Assembly: GCF_018687715.1 (NCBI RefSeq)
Contig: NC_056754.1
Location: 17,779,501-17,843,500 of the forward strand
DNA length: 64,000 bases
Source: Carya illinoinensis
Lineage: Eukaryota; Streptophyta; Magnoliopsida; Fagales; Juglandaceae
Direction of reading: 5' to 3'
In this document: positions 47,457-59,761 of the stretch, piece after piece
How the letters are laid out: each line of letters opens with the position of its first letter
Numbering within the stretch: position 1 is the stretch's first letter
Notes under the pieces: generated by a model
Seen by the model: only the letters and a program-made list of their open reading frames with translations
Databases searched by the model: none
Told to the model about the DNA's origin: nothing
Translations under genes and position numbers: made by a program

Positions 47457-48438
47457 TTAAGTTTGCTTGAATACCCTCAAATGAGAGTTTCCATATATTA
47501 TATAAACTACCGAGCCTTAATTACAACTTAAAAATCATTTGTAAAATAGGAAATAATGAAACAATATAAGAAAGGAAATAAAACTGAAGTTGGCGCCTAT
47601 ACACATATATACAACTATTGCTATTTACAGCCATATATATATTTACTGTCATATATAGATATCATTGACAACGGTGGCCATGAATATAGAGTGCATTCGT
47701 GATGGGAAGGGAGAGCAGCAGGTGCACATTGTTGTGCACCCAAAGGGGCCATTCTCGTGGCATTTGTGGGCAGGTAGGGTCGCCACCAGCCAACACCAGG
47801 ATGATAAGTATTTTCTGTCATTGGCAAGGTGTTCGTCGATTGCCCAGGCCATGCAGTCACCGCTAGCTTCCCATAGCCTGCTGAGGTTGCCAGGGGCCAC
47901 AATTAGACATGCCCACATGATGGTCCCTAGCAACAGAAAGTGCCGGTGGGACCTTCCCTACCAATCATGCAGCAGCGGACTTCGAATCTCGCCATGAGCT
48001 TCTCACCCAAGGATGGAAGATCTTGCCACCCTCCCTCGGCCACAAGCTTTTTGCCCACAAAGTGGCCAAGGTGCTCCTCAACTATGGAAGATTCTCACCA
48101 CACCATCTCGCCACCCACCCTCGTTCACAACGTGCTTACTTGCCACCATGGCCATTTTCGCACCTTACTACAGCAGGCAAACTTTTTGCCCAATGGACTC
48201 CATCACCGCGAGATCCTCCATTTGTTGTTCGTGAAGTGAGATGATTTTCAATCTCATAAAGCAAAACAAAGCATTTGGATAAAAGAGCATTTCTCTGTAT
48301 GAAGTGAGTTGAGATCAAGGTTTTAAAAACCGTTTCTTTTCGGCCGAAATTTTCCATGCCGGAACAGTAACTATTGTTCTATTTCAGCTCAAATTTTGGC
48401 CGTTTCAACCTATTTCGGTCCATTCCGGCCAAATTCAG
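47457..48438. other. GC-rich island of unknown origin and a GGCCGAAAT-type edge
   Basis: 47,650-48,240 is clearly GC-richer than its surroundings and open in several frames (for example 47665-47997), but none has recognisable homology, a good start context or a consistent frame. It contains cacaagctttttgcccacaaagtggccaag and a similar second unit gcaaactttttgcccaatgg. 48,305-48,450 is full of ttttcggccgaaattt, tatttcggtccattccggcc and caggtgtttcggctgg, a common transposon-edge type. The island may be captured or LTR-internal DNA. Confidence 0.35.
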
Positions 48439-48474
48439 GTGTTTCGGCTGGAACATGTATTCCGGTCAAGAATT

Positions 48475-48760
48475 GGGTTAAATGATAGTTTGGAAAATAT
48501 TTTGAAAAGGAAAAGGCAAACTTGTAAAAATTATGGGCACCAAGGTGGACCGAATTTTAAAGATCATTTGCAAGTTCTAGATAGGCCAATTATAAGGTCA
48601 AGAGCTAAGAAGATCATAGAAGTAATGCAAGGATTGGTGCAATCCACTTAGGACGAAACTAGCAAGCCTCCAACATTTAAGATAGACTTGAAAGAAGAAG
48701 AACCCGTTTTAATTCATGTAATACAAGTTATGGAAGATGGTAACATGACTTAAGGTTTCT
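48475..48760 (+). pseudogene. Retrotransposon polyprotein C-terminal remnant
   Basis: The frame reads GHQGGPNFKDHLQVLDRPII, RSRAKKIIEVMQGLVQST, a stop, then DETSKPPTFKIDLKEEEPVL and IHVIQVMEDGNMT. The words (G)PI-RARAKKI-EA-QGLVQS-WDE belong to the C-terminal tail of plant Ty3/Gypsy-type polyproteins (usually after the integrase and chromodomain). The in-frame stop replaces the family Trp codon (tag for tgg). Integrase and polymerase are absent. Confidence 0.6.
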
Positions 48761-49230
48761 TATTGGGCTATTGTTATGTTTAAGTGCTTGAAGGCTTTGG
48801 GTTGTTTAATTCATTAAAATGACTTATATTATTAGCTATAGGAATTGGTTTAGATTATTTGGACTTGAGGATGTTTAGCCCACATATCTTATTTTTATGA
48901 ACTAGGGTTTTAAGGACATTCGTTTGTTAGGCATTAGGGGGGGCGCCCACCAAGGGGTTCTTTGGGTAATGTGATTTTCGTAATTGGGGAAGGGGTATTT
49001 AATCCTCATGTAGCTGCACCTTACAAGGGTTAAACATTGAGGAATATTTTTATAGTGAGTTGAGTTTATCTCTTTTTAATTTTTAATGAACTTTTGATAT
49101 GTCAACTCTAAAAATTTCGACTCCTTAATTAAATGCTGAATTGCTATTAACCTAAACTCAGGTTATTGTCCAATAGTGCATGTACCTTCCACTTAATTTC
49201 TTGTCCCCTAATAATAATCAGATCTAGAGG

Positions 49231-49807
49231 TAGGGATGACAATATGTGATATGACCTGTTAATCCAACACGATAATGGTGGGTTTGAGTTTAATCTTAAC
49301 GGATTCGGATTAAAATGGGTTGATCCGATAAGATACGATTGTTTAACGGATTGATAACGGGTCAACCTATTATGACACGTTATAACCTGTTATGACACGT
49401 TATAACCCGTTATGACCGGTTAAGAAAGTTAAAATTATAATTATACCCTTATACTTAAAAATAACATTTTTATAATTTTAATTTTGATATTTTTATTATT
49501 TAAATTGTAATTTTAGATTTGTAGTTAGTTTTATAATTTTTATAGATATTATGATTTTAACATTTATATTAAATTATATTAAATTTAATCATGTCAAACC
49601 AGTTAATTTCAAGTCTATTCAATTAATTTACATAAACGGATTGAAATAGGTTGACATGACACGACTCATTATATTAATGGGTTATATTAGGGTTTGATAT
49701 TTTGACACAATAAAATTAAAATGTTAAATTCAGATTTACTCATATGATATAATATATATATCTTGATAAGATAAGAAAAAAACTTGTTAACACGATTTGA
49801 CATCTTA
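49231..49807. repeat. hAT-like non-autonomous repeat, GGGTTGACCC family
   Basis: It starts tagggatgacaatatgtgat and ends cgatttgacatctta. Inside are aaaatgggttgatccg, ataacgggtcaacctatt and a short direct repeat of tatgacacgttataaccygt (49372-49425). It has the same composition as 1517-2075, the closest relative in this window. Confidence 0.6.
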
Positions 49808-50196
49808 ATTTGGAGGTGACGTTGGTGCACTTTTATTTATTTTTGTGGAGCTAATTGTTTTTCTGCACGAGAGATTACTGACACGTACTGCCACCGAAAA
49901 GAAGCCAACTTTTTTATGTATCATCATCCACTTTCTCCGCGGCCGCTTCAATGCCTGTTCTTAAAAAAACCTTGGATTCGCGCACCACTACTGTTTCCTA
50001 TCTCTGCTTGTAATCCATCTTATATAATAACAATTAATAGGATATTACCCTAAACACTTGGTTTGTGAGACGCAAACGCTCTATAAATAGCCTCCCCTTA
50101 GAGAGCCATATATACCAATCCCACCAAACAATATACAGATCAAAACCACAAGTTTCTTAGAAGGACGGAGTACTTTTGTTTAATTAATTTGCAGTC

Positions 50197-50430
50197 ATGT
50201 CCATTGGAGCTAGCTGTGCTGCAGTTTACCTGATGAAGAAACGCCAAGAGGAAAAACTAAAGAGAATGGAGGAGAAGAGAGGGAGTAGTACTATAGCAGG
50301 AGGAGAGAGCAGCAGCGGGATAGAGATGATGAGGAAGGTAGGTGGTTCTACAGTACTTGGGAGGATCAGTAAAAGGGTCCATCCCGGACCTCAGAATTCT
50401 GCTGGAAAGCAGCCTGATGATCATGCATGA
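50197..50430 (+). CDS. Small basic protein or peptide precursor, 77 residues, unknown function
   Basis: The frame begins MSIGASCAAVYLMKKRQEEK and has a Lys/Glu-rich helix (about 14-30), a Ser/Gly spacer and a C-terminal RISKRVHPGPQN with a hydrophilic end. A TATA box (ctctataaatagcc) lies about 115 bp upstream and tttaattaatttgcag just before the ATG could be an acceptor, so the gene signals look real. The base composition is genic. I do not recognise a family. The C-terminal V-x-x-G-P spacing loosely recalls CLE-type peptides, but there is no signal peptide and the rest of the motif does not fit. Confidence 0.55.
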   Translation: MSIGASCAAVYLMKKRQEEKLKRMEEKRGSSTIAGGESSSGIEMMRKVGGSTVLGRISKRVHPGPQNSAGKQPDDHA

Positions 50431-50908
50431 TCAAGAGACATGTAAGGATAATCATGTTATATAGCGCTAGCCTAAGCTTTTTATCGATGATGTAGACATA
50501 TATAAAAGAATATATGCAGGTATCTAAATTACTTAGCTTGGCTGCTTAACGTGGCATATATATGTACGTAGGGGAGTTTTCGATCGAGCTCAATTCATGT
50601 AAAATGCTTGCTTGTTTGTGAGAAGATCGATATACCTTAATTATAATGTGCGCTTGTCTACAGTAGTCAATAAAATAACAACAGTACTACTTGTTTGTAT
50701 TTGATTTGGTTTGGTTTTCACAATATTCAAGTTTCCAAAATATTCATGCTAAGCTACTGGCCATTTCGCCAGTTTGCACATTTATATTTATAATTTGGCA
50801 ACTTTGGCGTGATTTTTGCATGGGCAGGAGGAGCATCTCGATCACATGAACCACAATATATTAATTTCGTTTTCTCAGATATATATTAACGCTAATCTCG
50901 TCGCTAGG

Positions 50909-51922
50909 ATTCTAATAAGGGATGGTAATATATGGCACAACTCATGAACCCAACATGAAATTAACAGGTTTGGATTTGATGTTAATAGATTCGGGTCAAA
51001 ACGAGTTGATTTGTTAAAACACAATTTATAAACAGGTCAATCTGCTTAACACGAAATCAAACCGTTTTGACTTGTTTAGAATTTATTTCAAAACTAAAAT
51101 TTTATTATTGTTAAGGGATGGTAATATATGACACAACTCATGAACCTAACACGAAATTAACAGGTTTGAATTTGCTGTTAATGAGTTCGGGTCAAAACAG
51201 GTTTACTTGTTATAACACGATTTATAAACGGGTCAACCTACTTATCACGAAATCATTAACCCATTTTGACTCGTTTAGAATTTATTTCAAAATTAAAATT
51301 TTATTATTGTTAAGGGATGGTAATATATGACACGGCTTGTAAATCCAACATGAAATTAACAAGTTTGGATTTGATATTAATGGATTCGTTTTGACCATTT
51401 TAGAATTTATTTCAAAATTAAAATGTTATAATTGTTAAGTTGTAATATTGATATTTTTCAATATGGTTGTATTTTTATTATTTTTATTATTGAGATTGTA
51501 ATTTTATATTTATGCTCATATTTGTTATTGTATGGTTTGTAATATTGGTTTTATTATATGTAAAGATTTGAAAAATATTGATATATATTTTTAAAGATAT
51601 TGGGGTTATTAATACATATAAATTTTAAACTTTTATATGAAATTATATTAATAAGGTCAAATGAGTTATAAGTTTTAGTTTAACCTATTCAAATGAAACG
51701 AACAGGTATAAATGAGTCATATCGTGTCAATATATTTATAATTAATTATTAAACGGATGACACGATTCAACCCGTTATCTAAATAGGTTGGGTTAGGATT
51801 TGAAAATTTAACGCGTTTAGTATAATATATTAGATTCAAATTGACTTATATAATCTAATATTTATAACTTGACGCAATACGAACAGGACCCAAAAATCAA
51901 ATTTGCCACCCCTAATTCTGAT
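50909..51922. mobile_element. hAT-like non-autonomous element, GGGTTGACCC family, with 8-bp target-site duplication
   Basis: attctaat (50909-50916) and attctgat (51915-51922) form an 8-bp duplication with one mismatch. The enclosed element (50917-51914) starts aagggatggtaatatatg, and the complement of its end is taggggtggcaaatttg. The left-end unit is repeated: it recurs at 51113 and 51311, each time starting aagggatggtaatatatg followed by ca(a)ctc and gaaattaacaggttt, with a period of about 197 bp. The element is non-coding. Confidence 0.75.
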
Positions 51923-53370
51923 CTTTATGCTGCAAGTACTACTGAATGACATATATAAAGAGTCAAGACTTCATGAAATTGTGGCTTTTTAGCGATCGAT
52001 GGAGGGACAGGGAAAGGACCTTGGCGCATATATAGACGGATCGAATTAATTAACTTAATTGGTATCTATCTTAGTATATGATGAAAGATGGATGCGCATG
52101 CTCGCAATAATTCAGCAAGCACATGCATTATTATTGCCACTTAATTAATTAATCATGAAAGTCTTCAGAATCGATAGTGGGAGAGACGCGTACGTAATTA
52201 ATTACTATCAATTACATACCACTTTTGCAACTTAATTGACTTACAAATTAATCACCGTGGAAAATGTTATAATATTCTCTATCTCTCTATAATCCATTAA
52301 TTGTCAACATATATATATACATATATATATATTTATACATATAATATGATTTGAGTATTGTAATTATATAAATTTTATGTATAATTATTTTTATATATTT
52401 GTTTATATATTCTAATGACGTGAATGATTATATATAATAAAAGATTAATAGAAATAATTATATCAATAAAATATATAAAAATAATTACACCTAACATTAC
52501 TCTTATCATTATGAGCATTATTGTCCTTTAATATTTCTGCTATTAAAAACAACAAAAATTCTCATTAGTAGGAATATCGATCCGTATCAACAATCAAATA
52601 CTTTCGTACACGTACGATATCCAGGATCATTATCATTACTACTTGTCCAAACACGGAACTAACAGTACTCCCAATATTTTAATATTTTATTATAAGTATT
52701 TAAGTGGGACTCTTTTGAAAAGGTATGAGATCTTGGATTAATATATATCTCTTTGCTTGTACTCTCCCCTTCATGTTTTGTACATATGCATGTTGCGGGA
52801 TCCAACCTTTCAAACCTCATATCATGAATTAATTAAACCCACATTTGTTGACCCCGTCTAAGAGCATTAATATAGAAAAAAAAAAAAAAAAAACATATTT
52901 TTATCAATTTGGGAACTTTTTTTTTTTGTTTTCAATTGTTGAACAGAATGAACGTAAATTATTCGATTTTATTTTTACTAATTAACATAAAAATGGTGAC
53001 CTAAATATTTGATATAAAGTTTTTGCAATTAATCAGTGATTTTAATGATCATGAGTTTACTTTGATAGTCTTGTCTATAGAAATGCTTTGTACAAGTTTT
53101 AATATATAAAATTGACTGATCGACTAAAGATTTAGTTATAGATTATTATTATCGGCTTCTTGATGAATCAAAATTAATTAATGAAGCGATTAATCTTTAT
53201 TATTCTTGCTCGAAACGATGGTTTACGTTGTTGATGATGGTGATGAGGATGAATGAGTACTTGCCCATTCCATGCATGCATATATATATACCATGCATGA
53301 TCTTGGATTTGTTTATTTCATCATGTTAACCAAATAAAGTAGTTTGTGTATAGTGGGCCGACTACTTGTA

Positions 53371-53472
<102 letters not shown>

Positions 53473-54204
53473 CTTAAATACTAAAAAAATATATATATTC
53501 AATTCGATCTAACATGCATGAGATCGACACACTTGCACTTAATTTTTAAACGATTTTCTTGTTGGTGAGATAAAAGGATATACCACTTCTCTTTATAAGG
53601 ATCAATGCATGTAGAATATTGTTGATCATGCATGAAGGAGCTAGCTGCAGGCCACACAAAAATAGAGGCCACAAAAGGTGCAGGGATTTCGGTCACCATT
53701 TTAATAATTCGCATTAAAAAAATTAAGTCGAGTTGGCACACACGATTTGCCTATTAATTGCATGAAAGAAGTAAGGAAGCTGGAACCAGCTTCATGTTCC
53801 TCATCATGATCACTCAAGATTAAGCGTAAATTAAGCACGCAGGAGAGTACCTAACAAATTAAAGCTATTTTTTATATTCAGTGTGAAGAAGAGTGTGATC
53901 GTGAATAATTAGGATGGATTATATATAGTAATAGAGTTCTTGGTTACAAATTTAAATGGAATCAGATCAGGAGGGACATCATGTCCCCTGGTTTGCGTTT
54001 TTCTTTATGTTTTATTTGTATGTTTAGAGATAAATGTTATTCCTTGTACTCTTATATCACTTTCATCTTATTGGTATGTATTAATATGAGACATTGTTTT
54101 TTCTTATATCTTGAATAAGATCTAATCCAATTGTTGATGGTAATGCCTCATTAATCCAGTCGGATTTGTGAGTTTATGGTATAGCATGAATTATATTCTA
54201 TACG

Positions 54205-54370
54205 AGTTGTGCTACATACAGTTATTTTTGTATATTCATTACATACTCCATTGATATTATTGACTAAAACAATTTTTTTTATATTTAAAAAAATGATGCA
54301 GTCAATTACATTAGTAAAATATACAAAAAATACACAAAAATGATTGCATATATAATTTTTATATTCCAAA
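54205..54370. repeat. MITE, family B
   Basis: gctacatacagttatttttgtatattc at left and the inverse-like aaaatacacaaaaatgattgcatata at right, around an AT-rich centre with cattgatattattgactaaa. The same family as 43300 and 62600. Confidence 0.55.
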
Positions 54371-55852
54371 CACACATATATCCTAAAAATTACGCTTGGC
54401 TCTGTAAAAGATACAAGTTATACAACAACTAAAGAAAGATGATGGTGGAGTTATTTAACTTATTTTTGCTTCTTTTTTTTTTTTTTGAGCAAACTTAGAT
54501 GGGTATTGGCTTTGTAACATTTCTTTCTAGTTTTTCATATTTTTAATTCAGTACAAGTTCAATCTTGATATCATTCATAATTTTCTGCTCGCATTTTATT
54601 GTGATAGAAGATTGATTCGAAAATATAAATATATTAAGAAATGATTTTTTTTTTTTTTTGTTCTTGTTGGTTCTTTGATAATAAAGCCCCATGCATTCAC
54701 GATTCCATGCAGGGTTAGGATACATCACAATCCAAACAAGTTCGGTGAAATTCTGCTTGATGCCTAATACGGAATCTCATGATTTTCGTATAAATATTGA
54801 TTGGGTCTGAAAGTAGTTGCATCTTGGGCTGCCACAGCCATTTTTAATTTAGAGGAGAGGCCCAAAAGTTCAATTGAAACCACCGACCATGTGGCGTGCT
54901 TTGTGTGAGTTCTGCTTACAGTCTCAATCGTGTCGATATCTCCATAATCGAGTTAATAAAATGAAAATTTTAGTTTGCTTTTATTTTTTATCTCAACATG
55001 TGTGTGGTGTACGGCTGCTGAATAGAATAACTCAAATAAAAATCTTACTTACCATATATTTTACTTTTATTACATTAAATCTTTATTTTTTTTAAAAATA
55101 ATAATAAAATATAATTATATATTTTATCTAATAAGTTGAGAGTGTAGTATATAACATAACGAGATCGATAATCTCTTACACCACATCATATATAATAACA
55201 TATGACATCATTAAAGCAAGAGAAACATGAGCCCCTCTTTGTTCAATAAATTTTCATTAAAATTTGCTCCCAAAATTCTATATATGCTATAAAAAGTAAC
55301 TTCTTGCCCATAATTTTTTTTTTCTTTTCCATTTCTCTTCTAATAGTAAAAACAAAATAGAAATGTTATATTTCATCTATATTGGTGTTTAATCTTAATA
55401 ACAATGAAGGCACATTATAAATCATTCATCAATGTAAAATAGAAAAAAGAGTCATTCCTAACCCCATAAAGGTGACTCGGGCTTTGTTGAAACGGTCTGA
55501 GGCCTACGATGGCAGTTCGAAGTGTCGGTACAGGTATGTATATCTATAAAAGTAAATAGTTAGAAAATACAAAGAATATAAATGTAGAATGAGATTTATA
55601 AATTTACGTAGTTTAGCATAAAACTTACGTCTATAATTATTTGGAGGGGTAAATCCATTATGATAGGAATAATTTATAGTCTCTCCTATCTCTATGTACA
55701 ATGGAGATAAGAAACTCCTTTAACCTAGAGAAGATAATATCTCTCTAGAGCTTCTTGTAGTGAGGTTGAAGAAAATCTATTTTCTTTGTTTTCCAAAACT
55801 ACTTTTATTGAGGTTTTGGAAGTATTTAGTGAGAAATGTTAGTTTTGTATAG

Positions 55853-56645
55853 GGCTACAAATGAACCGAGTTGAGTCGAATTCAAACAAGGGTATTTAAG
55901 CTCAATAAAATGTTTATTTACTCAAACTCGGCTCAAACTTGAATATCCATACTCGAACTTGGTTCATTAATTATTAATATTGTTCAAATTCAACTCAAGC
56001 TTGAACTTGATTTTTTATTTTAAAATTTCTAATCTTATCTTTTGATTAATAAAATTTTTTAAGTTTAACAAAAAAAAAAAAAACTCAAACCATTTAATCA
56101 TTCGACCAAATAATTTTGATTCAAAATTCTTATAGCATAACCTTTTTTTTTTTTTATAAAAATAACTTATAGTTATAAAATAAAAGAATAATACACAAGG
56201 TAAATGTAATAAACTAAACTATTTAATACATATATATAAAATAATAAATCAATAGTTGTAGTTGTATAATATATTATTATACAAATTTTCCTATACACAT
56301 TTTAGGAACATAACATATCTATATTAAATAAGGTAAATTATAAACAAATTAATAATATATAATTAAGTATATAAAATATAACTAACAAGTAATGTATATA
56401 ACATACATATATAAAAATTAAAACATATTACAAGCTTCAAAACGAGCTCAAACGAGACAAACCGAGCTTATATGGATTTTGTTCACGAGTCTAAACTGAG
56501 TCAAGTTGAGTTTATACGAATTTTGCTTATTTAATATTCAAATCTATATTAGTGTTTATGAAAGTCTCATTTATTAAATGAACCGAGTTCGAACCGAGTA
56601 TACACGAGTCGAGCTCGAGCTGTTCATGAGCTACTCTATTTATTT
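55853..56645. repeat. GAGCTCGAG-type dispersed repeat
   Basis: It begins agggctacaaatgaaccgag with ttgagtcgaattcaaac and ends gaaccgagttcgaac, cgagtcgagctcgagctg and ttcatgagct. The edges are rich in GAGCTCGAGCT-like words and the middle is very AT-rich. Such repeats are common in plant genomes. No target-site duplication was clear. Confidence 0.5.
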
Positions 56646-57895
56646 ATTGCCCAAGTTTTGTGTTACTTCACTATCTTCTTTGACTTCCATTCCTTAAGTA
56701 TATTCAAAATCATATCTTTTGAAGATTGATTTTGGATATAATGAAAAACTCTCATATTGAATTATGCATATTTAAATTAAATAATAAAATATTTTTTTAC
56801 TTAAAATTATTATTTTTATCTATTTTACAATTAGCACCATGTGCTCAAAAATATCAATTCTATATATCTAAACACGACTAATTTCATATATCAAAATGAT
56901 TAATTTATCAATAAATATTAATATATACTAAAAATTACTTTACATAATCAACTTAATATAAATTTTATAATCAAAACTATCTTAATACAAATTTTATAAA
57001 GTTGATTTTAATAGATAAGAGAAAAAAATAATAAAATAATATTTAGAGAATAAATAGTACTTATTCAAACTTAAAGAAATATTATTTATAACTATGCAAA
57101 ATTTTAAAGATGCATAATTCAATATAAATTAATTTAAAGAGATATTATATAAATATAAAGATGAATATAAAAATATATAAATTGTTACCAATGCTCTTTT
57201 TAACTTTTAGCCTATTATCTCGTCACTTTCTTCTTCTTTTTTCCTTTCATCTTAATGATTCCTTTACGATGGACTGAGAGCATCCTCATCCGGATCCTCA
57301 TCCCCATCCCTATAATTTAACTCAAAATCACATTTCCTCAAATTTATCCCTAAATTTTATTCATCTTCTAAAAACCTCCCACATCCCATTCCCCATCTCT
57401 ATCTCTATTCTATTAAATAATATTTCTTTATTCTTTTTTTATTACTTTTTTCTCTCTCTTCCATTTACAATTTTAACTACTAACTCTTTCGTCTTATTAT
57501 CTTTTTTTTCAAATATCAATTTCTATAAAAATTTTTTACGGTTTTGACTATCAAATACAACATTTTTTAAACCGAAATTCGTATTATAAAAATAATAATT
57601 TTTTTATTTAATTAGTACATTTTCTAACGTGATAGCCATGTTTTATTATTTAATATTCTTTATCCGTTTTTTTAATGGTTTTGAACCAAGTCACGTATTG
57701 AATATAAAATTTCACGTATTTTTTTCACGTATTTAATATATAATATTATAAATATATATTATTAATAACATTTTATTATAAGAAGTAAGAACTAAGAAAA
57801 AAAATTACTAATTTACTAATTTGATTCATTGTTAATTACTAAATTATTGATTCATTTTTCCTACTCTTATGCCCAGCCACCATTTCTTTGTCTTC

Positions 57896-57951
57896 CTCCG
57901 TGGAAAACCCAGCAAAAATCCATCTCCGTGGAAAACCCAGCAAAAATCCAT
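57896..57951. repeat. 28-bp direct tandem duplication
   Basis: ctccgtggaaaacccagcaa plus eight further bases is repeated exactly twice in the cargo of the second capture element, followed by a third partial copy (aaaaatcca). It is probably an in-element duplication. Confidence 0.8.
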
Positions 57952-58151
57952 CACCGTGCAAAAATCCAGATCCCGCTCCCTTCGATTCACCGTTTCTTCT
58001 CGCCGGAGCATTCTCCTTCGCCGCTCAATCTCAGCCGCTCGATCGGCGTTCTCTATCATCAACCTGAATACGCCCTTCGCTCCTTTCGATCCAGCAAACG
58101 ATCGCAGACCGAGATCAAGAACTCCGACATGGTCGCCGGCAGTGGTGTTAC

Positions 58152-58448
58152 CGTGCTCCCCCAGCGGTCTTTCGGGTCAATCTCGACGCCACGGTCAAGC
58201 AAGAGCGCGGCGACGTCGGTGAAGACCTGGTAGGCCGCAACATGAAGAGCGCTCCGACCGTCGATGTCCTTGAAATTGACGTCAACGCCGGAGTCGAGGA
58301 GCTCGCGGATCCCTTCCAGGTCGCCTCCATTGGCCAGGTACATCAACCGGACCCCCGGATCGATCCCCTCCGCAACTTCGTCATTCTCGGTAACTGACCC
58401 CTCGTCGTCCGTGTACCGGTCCGGCGCCAGCGACGACTGCTTTCCCAT
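58152..58448 (-). pseudogene. Captured first exon of an integrin-linked protein kinase-like (ankyrin-Raf-like kinase) gene
   Basis: From ATG 58448 (minus) the frame reads MGKQSSLAPDRY, then DPGVRLMYLANGGDLEGIRE, LLDSGVDVNFKDIDGRSALH and a second ankyrin-type unit ending DPKDRWGST: 99 codons with two ankyrin repeats. This is the N-terminus of the plant ILK-type Ser/Thr kinases, which continue in the intact gene with PLADA and a kinase domain. Right at GST the sequence has a donor (agcacg/gtaaca), so the exon and the first bases of its intron were copied. After that it changes to unrelated DNA that reads on as MSEFLISVCDRLLDRKERRA, possibly another captured start. The stretch before the ATG looks like the gene's leader and contains a 21-bp duplication (tgctgcgatgctcaggaatcc-like, 58462-58505). 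There is no kinase domain, hence not functional as a kinase. Confidence 0.85.
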
Positions 58449-58745
58449 TGTAAACCTCACCAGTTGCTGCGATGCTCAGGAATCCCGTTGCTGCGATGCT
58501 CAGGAAGCAAACCGTTCACCCTAGTGAGAGGGAAGAACACGCGGGACGGAAGGGGAAAAACAGGAGCCAAATATACGATGCGGATGTACAGTGAGTCCCC
58601 ATATATAGGGACCTTCTGTAGCAGCCGGATAGTTGATCCCCATTTTGGGGAACCGGATGGAGGAGGGTTTTTAGATCAAACCCTAAAAATATCCCTAAAA
58701 TATGAGGATGCGGAAGAGATGGGGAGCCGGATACGAGTGCTCTGA

Positions 58746-59761
58746 ACCAAGTGCATCTTCAGCCCAATATATTTACTCCCAACACAAATAATAATTAGTG
58801 TGCAATAACTTATCAATATTACGTTATAAAAGTGTGAATGTAACGTAAAATCTTAAAACTAACAATATTTGTACAATGATATATTGTACAAGTAAATAGT
58901 TGCGTATTCCGAGTACTACCTTAAGGTAAAGTAGTCATACGGTGAGCATGGGACAGACAGAAAGAGAGAAGGGGTTGTGTTGGGCAACCTCCACGTGAAT
59001 TGGCCCATCCATTAGTTTCCAATTAAATCAATACACATTAATACTGCACAGACAGAAAAGAAAAATATTCCTTTCTCTTTGTTATCATCTAACATCCCTA
59101 TTTTGATTGCCCCAGTACTTGTACATATATAAATGAGCATACCTTAAGTACGGACAACCCAAAGTGATAGCCGTCGATGAGGTCACTATAGGGTGGCTCT
59201 TCTGAGGTTACCTCAAGAGCTGCCCCAGACAGGTGGGTTTAAAGGTACAAAATGTAAAATATATATATATATATATATGTCTTTTTAAAAGTATTTGATA
59301 AGAAGTCTCACGTATTTTTATTTTATTATTTTTTTTAAAAAAAATTAGATATATTTTTATGAATAATATTATATATCATACTATTATTTTATTTATATCT
59401 TATTATATATGATATGATGTATTTGTTATTATTTAATAATAAAAATAGAATATAATAAATAATTATTTAATAATAATAAATATATTATTTCTTTTATAAT
59501 AGAATGTAAATAAAATGATAATAAGCTGTATTAAATTTTCATATCTCCTTACGGTTGGGGGGTATACACCAGCGGCTAACTTTATTTATTTATTTAATAC
59601 TTCCTACAACTTGGCTTGTGAAAGAGAACGATCGTAAATACAACAGGACAAGCTGTCTCCTTCAGTCCTACTGATTTTGACAGAAATTGCTCCTTGCTAT
59701 CAACGAATACCCGGGGATTCTGAATTCTGGATATTTCAAGAACCAAGTTTTCCACTGCCAG
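58746..59761. other. Intergenic and promoter region of the reductase gene
   Basis: AT-rich with (TA)n at 59260-59278. A short plastid-like patch is not evident. The leader of the next gene probably starts near 59,600 (tacttcctacaacttggc). No frame is worth naming. Confidence 0.4.

Larger units (their letters stand above)
57276..58745. mobile_element. Second gene-capturing DNA element (Pack-type), class uncertain
   Basis: The left end reads gagagcatcctcatccggat and the complement of the right end reads cagagcactcgtatccggct. They share GAGCA and ATCCGG words in the same order, with more diverged similarity over about 40 bp, so the element has imperfect inverted ends. Between them is GC-rich cargo (57,880-58,640) unlike the AT-rich flanks. 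It contains exon 1 of an ankyrin-kinase gene on the minus strand. No target-site duplication could be fixed, so PIF/Harbinger, hAT and Mutator all remain possible. Confidence 0.6.

Noticed and set aside
57829..58233. Plus-strand frames of 117-134 residues in the second capture element
   Set aside because: They are antisense to the ILK exon and the direct repeats. Their residues do not look like a protein family.
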